Translations under genes and position numbers: made by a program
The notes under the pieces: generated by a model
Databases searched by the model: none
The model's input: only the letters and a program-made list of their open reading frames with translations
Told to the model about the DNA's origin: nothing
Source of the DNA: Candidatus Poseidonia sp.
GTDB lineage: Archaea > Thermoplasmatota > Poseidoniia > Poseidoniales > Poseidoniaceae
DNA length: 33,799 bases
Direction of reading: 5' to 3'
Assembly (NCBI GenBank): GCA_023254365.1
Contig: JALRLQ010000008.1
Span: 1-33,799, forward strand
In this document: piece after piece, positions 8,388 to 17,290 of the stretch
How the letters are laid out: each line of letters starts with the position of its first letter
Numbering within the stretch: position 1 is the first letter of the stretch

Positions 8388-8915
8388 ATGCCTCGATTCT
8401 TGGTTTTCATGACCTTGTTGCTCTTTCTCACCCCTCTCACAGGATGCACTGCTGACGAAGAAGAGCTTGCCACCTCCTTCCCGACGTTTTCAACCGTTGC
8501 AGACAATGGAGAAATTTATGACAATTCACGTATGTACGGAAGTGGCTACATCGTCGTGTTCTCTGCAGAATGGTGCAACAGCCCCTGCTACACGACGATG
8601 CACGCCATTTGGGCTGCTCAGGCCGAGTTGCCCGTCTTGGTCATGTCCACCGACCCGGCTGAAAATGCAACCGGCATCACCCTTTCTGAGTGGCATGACT
8701 CAGCGAATGCACACGACGATGAAGGCGAAGATGTCGGCGTCACCTTGACCACCTACGCCTTCATGAAAGGAAGCGAAGTTGCTGAAGAACTCGGCATCAC
8801 CCGCCCGGGGTCCCTTGCCTTTGTGAACGGAGAGGGTGAGGTGACCTATCTGCATGAAGGCCGCTTGGACGATACAGAAGAGATTCTCAAGCACTGGAAC
8901 GACGCCAACGCTTGA
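8388..8915 (+). CDS. Thioredoxin-fold lipoprotein with CxxxC motif
   Basis: A 175-residue protein with a lipoprotein signal (hydrophobic run then LTGC, lipidation Cys at 20), so it is probably anchored on the outer face of the membrane. The redox motif is WCNSPC (C63, C67), that is CxxxC as in SCO/copper chaperones rather than the CxxC of thioredoxin. A cis-Pro candidate lies in ITRPGSLAFV near the C-terminus, followed by the usual final strand and helix. Possible roles are thiol-disulfide exchange or metal handling on surface proteins; the sequence does not decide. It is divergent from the Ca-repeat protein gene and converges on the subtilase gene, with only five bases between the stops. Confidence 0.75.
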   Translation: MPRFLVFMTLLLFLTPLTGCTADEEELATSFPTFSTVADNGEIYDNSRMYGSGYIVVFSAEWCNSPCYTTMHAIWAAQAELPVLVMSTDPAENATGITLSEWHDSANAHDDEGEDVGVTLTTYAFMKGSEVAEELGITRPGSLAFVNGEGEVTYLHEGRLDDTEEILKHWNDANA

Positions 8916-8920
8916 TGGTC

Positions 8921-10897
8921 TCAGTCAAGAAGTTCGGCTTCGTCAGCCACGGCTTCAATGTCCTCATCCACACTGAAGACCTTCTCCACCATGGTGGCTT
9001 CCTCGGCCCGGTTGATGACATAGACGCCAAGAACAACCAGCAACAGCAGGAAGATGGCCGTTGCTGGAACGACCCAGTCCGACAAACCCCCCAACAGGCC
9101 CTCGTCTTCTCCGTAGGCCTTGGCGTTGGCCGTGTCCATCAACATGACATTGACCGTCACCAACGGCGTTGACGAAGGTGGGCCGTTGACGTCGCTCTCG
9201 TTGGCGACAAGGCCTCTCAGCGAGATGGTGTGGTTGCCCTCAACCGTAATACCGGGGAGGTGTTCGAGTTGGTGGACGATGGTTTTCAAGTCCAGCACGG
9301 CTTTGACATCCCCGTGGTCAAAGGTGTGGAGGTTCGCCCAATCGTCACGCAAGTGATTGCTTCGCCACTGAACCGTGTCGACTTCGCCGTTGATGTCCAC
9401 AACAATCGACTGTCCTGGCTTGAGGTGAATACGGTCGTCAATACCGACCTCGGTGGCCACCACGAGGGTGGTCGATGGATCAAAGGTGTAATCCCGCTGA
9501 GCGGCTTCCATCACGGCCGCAAGGGCCTCGACATGACCGTGCCCGTAGACGTTGTTTTGGCGGTTCTTGGGGATTTGATCTTCCAGGCACGGTTCGTTGG
9601 CCAGCATGTAATGACAGACGCGGTAGGTGGCGGTTTCCTGCAGAATGTTTCGAACATCAAACGGTGACAAGTCAGGGTTGGCCTGAAGCATCAAGGCCAC
9701 GGTTCCTGCCACGCCGGGTGTGGCCATGCTGGTTCCACTGAACGCCACATAACCGTCTCCCGAATTGTGTTGGGCCGACATCACGTCCGAGCCCACAAAG
9801 GCCACGTTGGGTTTGACTCGACCTTCTTCAGTTGGCCCTTGGCTGCTGTAGACGGCGATGGCGGTGTTCTTGTCGAGTGCACCCACCGTGATGACGTCTT
9901 CTGCCGAGCCTGGCGTACCGATTTGAGCCGAGGCGAAACTGTTGCCTGCTGCAATGAGCATCGTGATACCGGCTCGCACCATCTCGTTGGCGTATCGGTT
10001 CACGCTGTCCTCTTCCGAAGAGGTCCATTCAATGGGCCCAGGTCCACCCAAACTCATGGAAGCGGCTCGAATGTTGAACTCGTATCGATGGTCAACGGTC
10101 CATTCCATGCCGGCCATCACGGTTGCGAAACTGCCCGAACCACCTGCATCAAGCACCTTGACACCGACGAGGAAGGCCTGAGGCGCCATGCCGGGGTGTT
10201 CGTAGGTCGGGGCACCTGTCCCGGCAACCGTCCCGGCACAGTGCGTCCCGTGACCTTGGTCGTCGTAAGCCTGAATTTCGGTGCCGTTCGTCTTCCCTGG
10301 GTTGTTGACGGCGTCGTAGAACGCGATGACCTTCGGGTCATGGGTGGCGTTGTCATCGTCCAAATCATCCAAGCCAACATGGAGGCTATCAATACCGGTG
10401 TCGATGACAGCAACGGTCACCCCTGAACCATCGTAACCTGTTTGTTGTTGAGCGAGGTCCACTTCATGAATCACGGCAGCATCGCCGTTTTGAACGGTCA
10501 ATATTCCATCAAGTTCCAACATCACCACGCCGGGAAGGGTCGTGGTCTCGAGAATCATGGAATGAGGGACGCGCCCTGCCACGGCGTCGATGTGCTTGAG
10601 GGTCCACTGATGGACGAAGCCAACTTCACGCTCCAGCATGGCGATATCGCGTTCGGTGGGCGTGTGGTCAAAGTCAATGATCAGCGGCAAGGTGTTGTCC
10701 TCATCAAGAAAGAGCGGATGGTCGTGGTACACTTCGATCATGTCACCAATACCGTTCTTGTTTCGGTCTACCGTGGTGTCAACCCACCAGCCTTCTTCCG
10801 ATGACGAGGAAGGTGTTGCGCTGACCGGCATGGCCGACGCCAACAGGGGTGTAATCATCAGTGCCAGACACATCACGGCTAGAAGTCGACGAAACAT
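8921..10897 (-). CDS. Membrane-anchored subtilisin-like serine protease (S8)
   Basis: A 658-residue protease exported by a signal peptide (residues about 1-25). The propeptide begins with one Ca-loop-like motif (DRNKNGIGD). The catalytic domain shows the complete subtilase triad: Asp166 in AVIDTGID, His216 in DQGHGTHCAGT, Ser390 in SGTSMATP. Asn319 of AAGNS is the oxyanion residue. A C-terminal beta-rich region leads to a transmembrane helix (about 612-636) and an acidic cytoplasmic tail of about 20 residues, so the protease domain faces outward. Start ATG 10897 has GGTGAG six bases upstream; the frame is open to 11044 but that region contains no better start. Expected to degrade or process extracellular protein. 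Confidence 0.9.
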   Translation of the reverse strand: MFRRLLAVMCLALMITPLLASAMPVSATPSSSSEEGWWVDTTVDRNKNGIGDMIEVYHDHPLFLDEDNTLPLIIDFDHTPTERDIAMLEREVGFVHQWTLKHIDAVAGRVPHSMILETTTLPGVVMLELDGILTVQNGDAAVIHEVDLAQQQTGYDGSGVTVAVIDTGIDSLHVGLDDLDDDNATHDPKVIAFYDAVNNPGKTNGTEIQAYDDQGHGTHCAGTVAGTGAPTYEHPGMAPQAFLVGVKVLDAGGSGSFATVMAGMEWTVDHRYEFNIRAASMSLGGPGPIEWTSSEEDSVNRYANEMVRAGITMLIAAGNSFASAQIGTPGSAEDVITVGALDKNTAIAVYSSQGPTEEGRVKPNVAFVGSDVMSAQHNSGDGYVAFSGTSMATPGVAGTVALMLQANPDLSPFDVRNILQETATYRVCHYMLANEPCLEDQIPKNRQNNVYGHGHVEALAAVMEAAQRDYTFDPSTTLVVATEVGIDDRIHLKPGQSIVVDINGEVDTVQWRSNHLRDDWANLHTFDHGDVKAVLDLKTIVHQLEHLPGITVEGNHTISLRGLVANESDVNGPPSSTPLVTVNVMLMDTANAKAYGEDEGLLGGLSDWVVPATAIFLLLLVVLGVYVINRAEEATMVEKVFSVDEDIEAVADEAELLD

Positions 10898-11058
10898 GGT
10901 GTTCTCACCTGTAACGCCCACGTGAGGGAGGGTTTTGAAATCATTGGAAAGGGGTATGGTGGTCCGATGGGGCCTGCGGTGATGGAAAAGAGCAGATTGG
11001 GGCCTGTTTGTCGGGTCAACAGTTAAGGGGTCCGTTGTGGCCATGACACTTGATTCCT

Positions 11059-14000
11059 ATGGCAGCACCACGGCGACGCCCTGTCAAATCCATGCCCGCA
11101 CCAGTAGCCCAACACCAAAGCCTGAGTCAGCAGACCTCGGCATTTTCAGGGAACTTGGCAACGAATTCCCCCGCACCCACAACCAGCGTGACCATGGTGC
11201 AACCCAACACACCTCGAACAAGCGACGAGCAATTTCTGATGAAAATGTCGCAACTTGTGATGATGGGTATTGGGTTTCTGGCGATTTGGGGCGGTGTTTT
11301 CAGCGTCGCTTTTGACGATGAGGCCTCCAACCAAAACTTCCTCGTCTTGTTTGTGGGAGGCTTGGCTTCGTTCGCAGTCGCTATCGGTTTGATTGAAATC
11401 CAAAGCAAGAAGAACGAATATCACCTCTACGACATCCAAAACTACTTCCTCGGCATTGCCTTCTTCTTCTCAACCGTCGGCGTGCTGTGGGGTACACGAT
11501 ACATGATGGGGTTCTTCACGGGAAGCCTTGAACTGGACTGGTTTGGCGCACCTGCCTTGTACACCGAACAAGACTGGTCGCCCAACGCGAACGGCATTTA
11601 CGCTCAGACCATCACGTGTTTGTTGCTCACCTACGGGCATTACAAGTTGCTCAAGCGTTACAAAGGCGACACCAGCTTTGGCTGGGGGGTTGCCACCTAT
11701 GCACCGATGGCCGTTTTGATCGCTGGCGTTGGACCTTGGATTCGCTGGTCCGAAAACGTGGTGAGTTGGGAGCTTGGCCTCGCCATCATCTCCATCACGT
11801 TGGTGTCCATGGAGATGTCGCTTCGCTCAAACAAAGCGTTGAATTTCGTCGTCGTTGCTTTTGCATCTGGACTTGTTCCCCTCATTTACGAGACGTTGAA
11901 CTCCAACGCTCCCGAGGATGGGGCCGGTGGAGCCCTCTCATTGATGGTGTTCATCGTTTGTTTGCAAGGCTACTATGCCGCCCGTCAGGACCTGCGGAAG
12001 GAAGTCATGGAACGGGCATCCATTCTGTTGATTGGGCAGGTCGTGGTCGCTATCGCTCTTGCGCGAACAGCCAGCGACTTCAACCTGATTCTCGGTCCGT
12101 TCCGAGCCGGCGATTACGCTTCGCTTGAACCCTACATCAACATCCCCGTTGCACTTTGGTGCGCTGTGTTGTTCGCCTATTTCCCGGCGGTGCTTCAACA
12201 GCGGGTGCCGTGGATGCCCATTGGCCTTGCCGCAGCCTTGGTGGTGATGCCCAACGACGCCTCGACCATCCCCTGGGTGTTGAGCATGCTGGTGCTGCCC
12301 TACATGGTCTTCATTTCGAAGGTTGCACGAGCATGGGTCGTCAACACCACGATGATCGTGTTCAGCCTCTCCTACCTCCTGACCGACTGGTACGCCTATT
12401 CCACCGATATGTCCGCACGAGATGCCTTTGGTGGGGGATGGTTGTTTGTCATCCTCCCGCTGTTCCTCCTTGTTGTGGCTGAATTGGGTCGGCATCGGTC
12501 GCGTTTCGAAGCCAGCACAAGCATGGCGATGATTGGCTCTGTGGTGCTTTCAAGGGCTATTTTGGATCCTGAATGGTACTTGCCTTGGTTGCTCATCGCC
12601 TACATGTTTGCCGTTATTTGGAACATCGTGCGCATGACGTCCGACCCCGACATCAAACAGCGAAAAGACGCCACATTGGCCATTGGTTTCACCACCATCG
12701 TCGTGTTGTTGCTGGCCATCTTGGACAACCTCAGCCTCCCACCGATGGACGTCTTCGACCAATTTTTGGACGTCGGATTCCGTCCGCAGTTCCTCCTTCT
12801 TTGTGTTGCAATCTACCTGCTCTCCGTACGGGCCACTCACCATGAACTCGATGCTGGAAGTGTGCTCTCCTGGTTGAGTGCCGGTGGAGAAAACGCCCCT
12901 ACCTACGACGCCAGCACGGGCATGTGGACGGTTGCTGAAAAGAGCGAGGAAAAAGACATCTTGGAAGATGCATGGACGCCGCTTGCCCGATTCAGTCTCC
13001 TCGGCTCCTTGATGATGTTCACCTTTTCCATCAGTTCCATCGAGGCCAGCGTTTGGGAAAACCACCCCTACGCCATTCTGATGCTGGCCCTCCCTGTGGG
13101 GATGTTGATGCGAGAAGTGCTGAGTATGCCGTCCATCAGTTCAGCATCAAGAGCAACGGCCATGGCCATGCTTCTCTTCTTGGCCGCACCACTCTCTTTG
13201 CAAATCGGAGACATGCGATTGGCGGGAGAAGACTTGTTTGTGACCAGCCTCATGTTGGATGGCATCCTGGTGGCAGCACCGCTGATCGTGAACGCCTTCA
13301 TCGCCCGCAAGGGCTTGGACGAGGAGGGCTTGAGCCGAACCGCAGACGGTTTAGCCTATGTGATGCTGATGGTCCTCGCTCTGCTGGATTCATCAGGAGG
13401 CTTGCTGTTGATTCCTCTTGTGCTGTTGGTCAGTATGCGAACCTTGCAGCACAACTTCCAAGGCTTGACGGTGCTCATACCTTTGGTGTTCATTTTGATG
13501 CCTCGCTCATGGTGGGAGAGCGGTTTGTTCGCCCTGTTCATGGATGCACTGCCTTCGATGTTTAGCGATTATTTCACCGATAACCACGCTGGCCCCTTCC
13601 TTGCCATCGTCGGCATCTATGTTGCTGGCCACATGGGCTTGGCGTTGTTTACCAGCTACACGCGTAAGTCCGATGACGAAGCTACAGGATTGTACGCTGC
13701 CGCAGCCATTGTTTGGCTTTGTTTGGGGTTGCTTTCAGCCTTGCCAGACGGGTATTGGATTCCAACCCTTGGGGCATTGACCTTCATGACGTATCTCTGG
13801 TTTGCTGACAAGAGTTCGGGCCTTCCCTACTCCTTGGGATTGTTGTACATCGCCTTGTTCTTCGGATTTACCCTGAGTGAAACTTTCCAACCCATCACGG
13901 ATGGAGAGGCAGCAGGTTGGAGTGGTATCCTCATCGGTTTCGGTGGTGTTGTGATGGCGATCATGCATCAGCAAGGGCGACTTTTCCGAACACCACCAGA

Positions 14001-15123
14001 AGACGAAGAGGAGCAACGTAGTCACGACGATACCGCATCGCTTGCCGTCCAAGTTGGCTCACTTGGTTTCTTGGCTGGCTACGGTGTGTTCTACGGAATT
14101 GGCCCTATCATCGGTGTCCTGATGATTGGCTGGCAAGCCGTCAAGAAAGGTCAAACCAACAGTTTCTTGCTGCTCCCTACGCTGCTGACCTTCAGCTTGG
14201 TCAACGTCATGGTCCAAATGGAGTGGGGAGATATCGACCAGCGAACCACCATCGCTGGCGTGGTCTTGGTGGTGCAGGGATTGATTTTGACGTTGTTGTC
14301 GGCGAAAGACGACCTTGTTTACGACTTGGAATCGGTGTCATGGGAAAGCGATGATGCGTTCTTCATGTTCATGGACCGCCTTGGCGTTGTAGGCGCTGCC
14401 TACACGCTCATTGGTCTGTTTTTGGCGCTCAACACCGTCGACTTGGAAACCATCGCCTACCTGTTGATGACCGTTTACTTGGTCGTCCTCGGCGTGCAAG
14501 GATTCGGCGAGGAAACCGACGCTCGTTGGCGTCGAGGCATCGGTGGTTACGGTTCCATCCTCACGGCCTTCCTGTTTGCAAATTCAATCGAAAACGGCCT
14601 CTTTGGTGCCGTTGGCTTCGTGATGATGGGTATGGTTGCGTTGGGCTTTGGTTTCCTCTTTATGCAACGTATGAACGAAGAGGACAGCATCTACATCGAC
14701 GATGGTCCAACCCAATCAGATGCAGCACCACCTGTTGAACCGCAACAAACAATGGAATTGGTGGAGGAAGAATCCGTCGAGGACGAGCCTGTTGCTGATG
14801 AAGCGGACGGCGCGGAGGTTGCCGAAGACATTGATCTCGACGAGGAAGAGGCTGTTGAGGACGAACCTGTGGCAGAAGAAGATGCGTTCGAAGTGATGGA
14901 GGAAGTGGCCCCCGAAACGCCGGTTCCTGAAACACCTCAACACAGTGGCTTGTTGGAAACCGGAGAAGGATTTGCTGTTCGGCTACCAAAGGATGCGGTC
15001 AACAACATCATCGCTACGCTTCAGACAACACCCCATGACGGCTATGTTCCTGTGGTTGCCTTCGGCCCGGGAGGGCAGATCATGCTGACGTTCGAAGACA
15101 CAACCACCTCGAACGGTGCGTGA
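11059..15123 (+). CDS. Giant polytopic membrane protein, unknown function
   Basis: About 1354 residues, mostly hydrophobic: well over two dozen probable membrane helices between about residues 65 and 1210. A highly acidic linker (about 1214-1292) contains two copies of a VEDEPVA(D/E)E motif. A small soluble C-terminal domain of about 55 residues ends the protein. The N-terminal 60 residues are Pro/Gln/Ser-rich and probably cytoplasmic. I recognise no catalytic motif. Its size and helix number recall large bacterial polytopic proteins such as DUF2339, but I see no specific match. The start is uncertain: ATG 11059, 11092 and 11194 are all possible, none with a good ribosome binding site. Oligoribonuclease follows 48 bases downstream on the same strand. 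Confidence 0.75.
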   Translation: MAAPRRRPVKSMPAPVAQHQSLSQQTSAFSGNLATNSPAPTTSVTMVQPNTPRTSDEQFLMKMSQLVMMGIGFLAIWGGVFSVAFDDEASNQNFLVLFVGGLASFAVAIGLIEIQSKKNEYHLYDIQNYFLGIAFFFSTVGVLWGTRYMMGFFTGSLELDWFGAPALYTEQDWSPNANGIYAQTITCLLLTYGHYKLLKRYKGDTSFGWGVATYAPMAVLIAGVGPWIRWSENVVSWELGLAIISITLVSMEMSLRSNKALNFVVVAFASGLVPLIYETLNSNAPEDGAGGALSLMVFIVCLQGYYAARQDLRKEVMERASILLIGQVVVAIALARTASDFNLILGPFRAGDYASLEPYINIPVALWCAVLFAYFPAVLQQRVPWMPIGLAAALVVMPNDASTIPWVLSMLVLPYMVFISKVARAWVVNTTMIVFSLSYLLTDWYAYSTDMSARDAFGGGWLFVILPLFLLVVAELGRHRSRFEASTSMAMIGSVVLSRAILDPEWYLPWLLIAYMFAVIWNIVRMTSDPDIKQRKDATLAIGFTTIVVLLLAILDNLSLPPMDVFDQFLDVGFRPQFLLLCVAIYLLSVRATHHELDAGSVLSWLSAGGENAPTYDASTGMWTVAEKSEEKDILEDAWTPLARFSLLGSLMMFTFSISSIEASVWENHPYAILMLALPVGMLMREVLSMPSISSASRATAMAMLLFLAAPLSLQIGDMRLAGEDLFVTSLMLDGILVAAPLIVNAFIARKGLDEEGLSRTADGLAYVMLMVLALLDSSGGLLLIPLVLLVSMRTLQHNFQGLTVLIPLVFILMPRSWWESGLFALFMDALPSMFSDYFTDNHAGPFLAIVGIYVAGHMGLALFTSYTRKSDDEATGLYAAAAIVWLCLGLLSALPDGYWIPTLGALTFMTYLWFADKSSGLPYSLGLLYIALFFGFTLSETFQPITDGEAAGWSGILIGFGGVVMAIMHQQGRLFRTPPEDEEEQRSHDDTASLAVQVGSLGFLAGYGVFYGIGPIIGVLMIGWQAVKKGQTNSFLLLPTLLTFSLVNVMVQMEWGDIDQRTTIAGVVLVVQGLILTLLSAKDDLVYDLESVSWESDDAFFMFMDRLGVVGAAYTLIGLFLALNTVDLETIAYLLMTVYLVVLGVQGFGEETDARWRRGIGGYGSILTAFLFANSIENGLFGAVGFVMMGMVALGFGFLFMQRMNEEDSIYIDDGPTQSDAAPPVEPQQTMELVEEESVEDEPVADEADGAEVAEDIDLDEEEAVEDEPVAEEDAFEVMEEVAPETPVPETPQHSGLLETGEGFAVRLPKDAVNNIIATLQTTPHDGYVPVVAFGPGGQIMLTFEDTTTSNGA

Positions 15124-15171
15124 CCTCGACCTCTACGAACAACAAAAGTCTCTCGCCACCGCCAGCGATGC

Positions 15172-15720
15172 ATGGACACCAAACAACACCGTATGGTGTG
15201 GATGGACCTCGAGATGACTGGACTGGATTTGAGCAAAGAATCCATCATTGAAATCGCCACCGTTGTGACCGATGGTGACCTCAACATCCTTGCTCAGGGA
15301 CCGAACCTGGCTATCACCGTGCCTGAAGCGCTTCTCGAGGGAATGGACGACTGGAACACACGCCATCATCACAACAGCGGCTTGGTGGAGCGCATTCGAA
15401 CCGAAGGGGTCTCCGTGGCAGAAGCAGAAGCAAGAACGCTGGCGTTCCTCAAGGAATGGGTTGAGCCCAACACCGCTCCGTTGTGCGGCAACAGCGTGTG
15501 GAACGATCGTCAATTCTTGGTCAAAGAGATGCCCGCTTTGGTGGAGTTCCTTCACTATCGCATGGTCGATGTTTCAACGGTGAAGGAAGTCGCTCGGCGT
15601 TGGTACCCGGGTCTTCCTCGGTTTGAAAAACGGGGCGCTCATTTGGCTCTCGATGATGTTCTGGAATCTATAGAAGAATTACGGCACTTCCGAGAACTGG
15701 TGTTTCGACCTCAAGATTGA
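15172..15720 (+). CDS. orn: Oligoribonuclease
   Basis: A 182-residue 3'-5' exoribonuclease that degrades two- to five-nucleotide RNA fragments to mononucleotides in the cytosol. It belongs to the DEDDh family and all catalytic residues are visible: D12 and E14 in WMDLEMTGLD, D112 in NSVWNDRQFL, and H157 with D162 in AHLALDDVLESIEEL. The length is the usual 180 or so. Orn is typical of Proteobacteria, Actinobacteria and eukaryotes and uncommon in archaea, so ancient acquisition is likely. The ATG at 15172 starts the standard N-terminus. The last ten bases overlap the end of the converging xdhC-like gene. Confidence 0.93.
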   Translation: MDTKQHRMVWMDLEMTGLDLSKESIIEIATVVTDGDLNILAQGPNLAITVPEALLEGMDDWNTRHHHNSGLVERIRTEGVSVAEAEARTLAFLKEWVEPNTAPLCGNSVWNDRQFLVKEMPALVEFLHYRMVDVSTVKEVARRWYPGLPRFEKRGAHLALDDVLESIEELRHFRELVFRPQD

Positions 15721-16583
15721 CGCCAGGTTGGTTCGCTTGGCTCCACACCTTTCTCAGCCGCCATGATTTGAGCGACCACCGCAACTGCAATCTCCTCCGG
15801 CGTTTGCGCACCGATGTTCAGACCAATCGGGCAGATGACTTGGTCCAACAGGGATTGAGGAAGCCCTGTTTCAAGGCAGGTTTGCTCAAACGCTTGCCAC
15901 TTTGAACGACTTCCAATCACGCCCAAACGGGGGGCTTGTTGGCCGTCAAGATTCACATCCGCTTGATGGGCGAGGGTCAGCATGGAGAGAAGGCGCTCTT
16001 CATCCTCGCTCCAGTCATGCCCGAGCAACACGATATCGGAAAAGCGCTGAAGACTCGTAATGGATTCGTTTTCAAAATAGGCCTTGACGGACTGAGATGA
16101 ACGCTCAACGGCGTTCGGGTAACGTTCCTCGGACACAAATTCGGCTCGTGTGTCTTGAACCGAAACCGACCATGTCAGCGCGCCCAGGCAAGCGGCGAGG
16201 GCTTCGCCACAGTGACCACCTCCCATGATCAACACGTGTGGCATCGGCATCATCACCTCAATGGAGATCGTGACTCGACCTCCACACAGCGAATCAAGCG
16301 GCGTTACTTCATAGCCCTTCGCCCCTTTGTTCAAGCCATAGGTCATGACCTCTGCAACGGGTGCGGTGGATGAAACAAGCAGCTGTTCGCACCGATTCAA
16401 CACGTTCTTTTCAAGACCGGCACCTCCAACGGTTCCGTGCCACCGCAATCCGTCAGAAGACATCGCCAGCCTCGCACCGGTCTTTCCCGGGACGCTTCCC
16501 GAGGTCGTCAACACCGTGGCCAAGGCGACCCGCCGGCGTTGACCCAACTCGGAGAGAGCCCAAGCAAGGACGCGAGCGGTCAT
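15711..16583 (-). CDS. XdhC/CoxI-family molybdenum cofactor maturation protein
   Basis: A 290-residue protein of the family that binds molybdenum cofactor, helps sulfurate it and delivers it to xanthine-dehydrogenase-type enzymes. The N-terminal XdhC_CoxI domain has GSVPGKTGARL at about 29-39, GTVGGAGLE at 50-58 and the Cys motif SLCGGR at about 98-103. The C-terminal Rossmann domain begins at MGGGHCGEAL (about 120-129) and ends with IGLNIGAQTPEEIA. The MocA-like gene lies 23 bases upstream on the same strand, forming a two-gene unit. The obvious client is the molybdenum hydroxylase at 2781-7188. Its 3' end overlaps orn by ten bases. Confidence 0.88.
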   Translation of the reverse strand: MTARVLAWALSELGQRRRVALATVLTTSGSVPGKTGARLAMSSDGLRWHGTVGGAGLEKNVLNRCEQLLVSSTAPVAEVMTYGLNKGAKGYEVTPLDSLCGGRVTISIEVMMPMPHVLIMGGGHCGEALAACLGALTWSVSVQDTRAEFVSEERYPNAVERSSQSVKAYFENESITSLQRFSDIVLLGHDWSEDEERLLSMLTLAHQADVNLDGQQAPRLGVIGSRSKWQAFEQTCLETGLPQSLLDQVICPIGLNIGAQTPEEIAVAVVAQIMAAEKGVEPSEPTWRQS

Positions 16584-16606
16584 GGAGGTGCCTCAACCCA
16601 CGGCCC

Positions 16607-17215
16607 TCATATCATTTCGCTTTGTCCAAAATAGATGAGAAGGGCCGCTTCACGTTCCAACAGACCGGCCACATCATCGTCGGTGTCGATGTTTAACCAA
16701 AGATACGGCGCCTCCATGTCCACGGGCGTAAACTCGACCAGGTTTCGCAGCGGTTCGTCTGGATGAGCTTCTCGCACGCGATGCACAGCCTCGTCCCCCA
16801 GCAACACCGGATGCCCTCGGATGCCGTTTGAACTGGGGCACACCGAAGCGGCACCATCGAGCAAACGATCCACCACTTCATGGTTCCAACCGGGTCGGTC
16901 AACCGGTGCCATCAGGACGCGAAACCGGTCGCTGTTCAAGGCTTTTTCAGCCGCCTGAAGACCGCACTGCAAACTGCCAGTGCGACCTCGTTCTGGTTCG
17001 AAATTGACGACAACCGTTGCCGTGGGCAACAACGCCCTCACCGCTTGTTCAATGGTTGGATGAACCACCACGATGGAGGTGCATCCGGCCCGTTCAAGGT
17101 GGTGATGGGCCCACCAAATCAACGGGCGACCACCAAGTTCAACCATCGCTTTGGGCCGACCGAGACGTTGGCTCTCGCCGGCAGCGAGAACGATGCCAAC
17201 AACCGGTGAAGCCAT
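16607..17215 (-). CDS. MocA/MobA-like molybdenum cofactor nucleotidyltransferase
   Basis: A 202-residue nucleotidyltransferase of the GT-A-like NTP_transf_3 fold. The nucleotide-binding signature LAAGESQRLGRPK is at residues 10-22. A PVDRPG motif sits at the metal-binding Asp region, and LNIDTDDDV lies near the C-terminus. In this family MocA attaches CMP to molybdopterin for xanthine-dehydrogenase-type enzymes, MobA attaches GMP, and other members act on unrelated sugars. The neighbouring xdhC-like gene argues for MocA-type cytidylylation. ATG 17215 gives the standard short N-terminus; the frame is open to a TTG at 17266. Confidence 0.85.
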   Translation of the reverse strand: MASPVVGIVLAAGESQRLGRPKAMVELGGRPLIWWAHHHLERAGCTSIVVVHPTIEQAVRALLPTATVVVNFEPERGRTGSLQCGLQAAEKALNSDRFRVLMAPVDRPGWNHEVVDRLLDGAASVCPSSNGIRGHPVLLGDEAVHRVREAHPDEPLRNLVEFTPVDMEAPYLWLNIDTDDDVAGLLEREAALLIYFGQSEMI

Positions 17216-17262
17216 GTTCAAACGAAGGGGTCTCGTTTTTTGGCCTTTGTTGAGGTTGACCT

Positions 17263-17272
17263 TCAAATATCC
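17263..17272. promoter_or_regulatory. Shared TATA-like element between divergent genes
   Basis: TTCAAATATC lies about 25 bases before ATG 17291 on the plus strand, which would make that transcript nearly leaderless. Read on the minus strand as GATATTTGAA it lies about 50 bases before ATG 17215. It is the only A/T-rich block in the 17216-17290 gap, so one element may serve both directions. Position-based call only. Confidence 0.35.
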
Positions 17273-17290
17273 TCACACAGCGATGTTGCC

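Noticed and set aside
10898..11058. Possible RNA gene in the largest intergenic gap
   Set aside because: No cloverleaf, no conserved structure and no clear promoter could be seen; it probably holds the leaders of the divergent subtilase and giant membrane protein genes.
14776..14890. Tandem DNA repeat in the acidic linker of the giant membrane protein
   Set aside because: Only two diverged copies of a short coding motif; too little for a repeat array.
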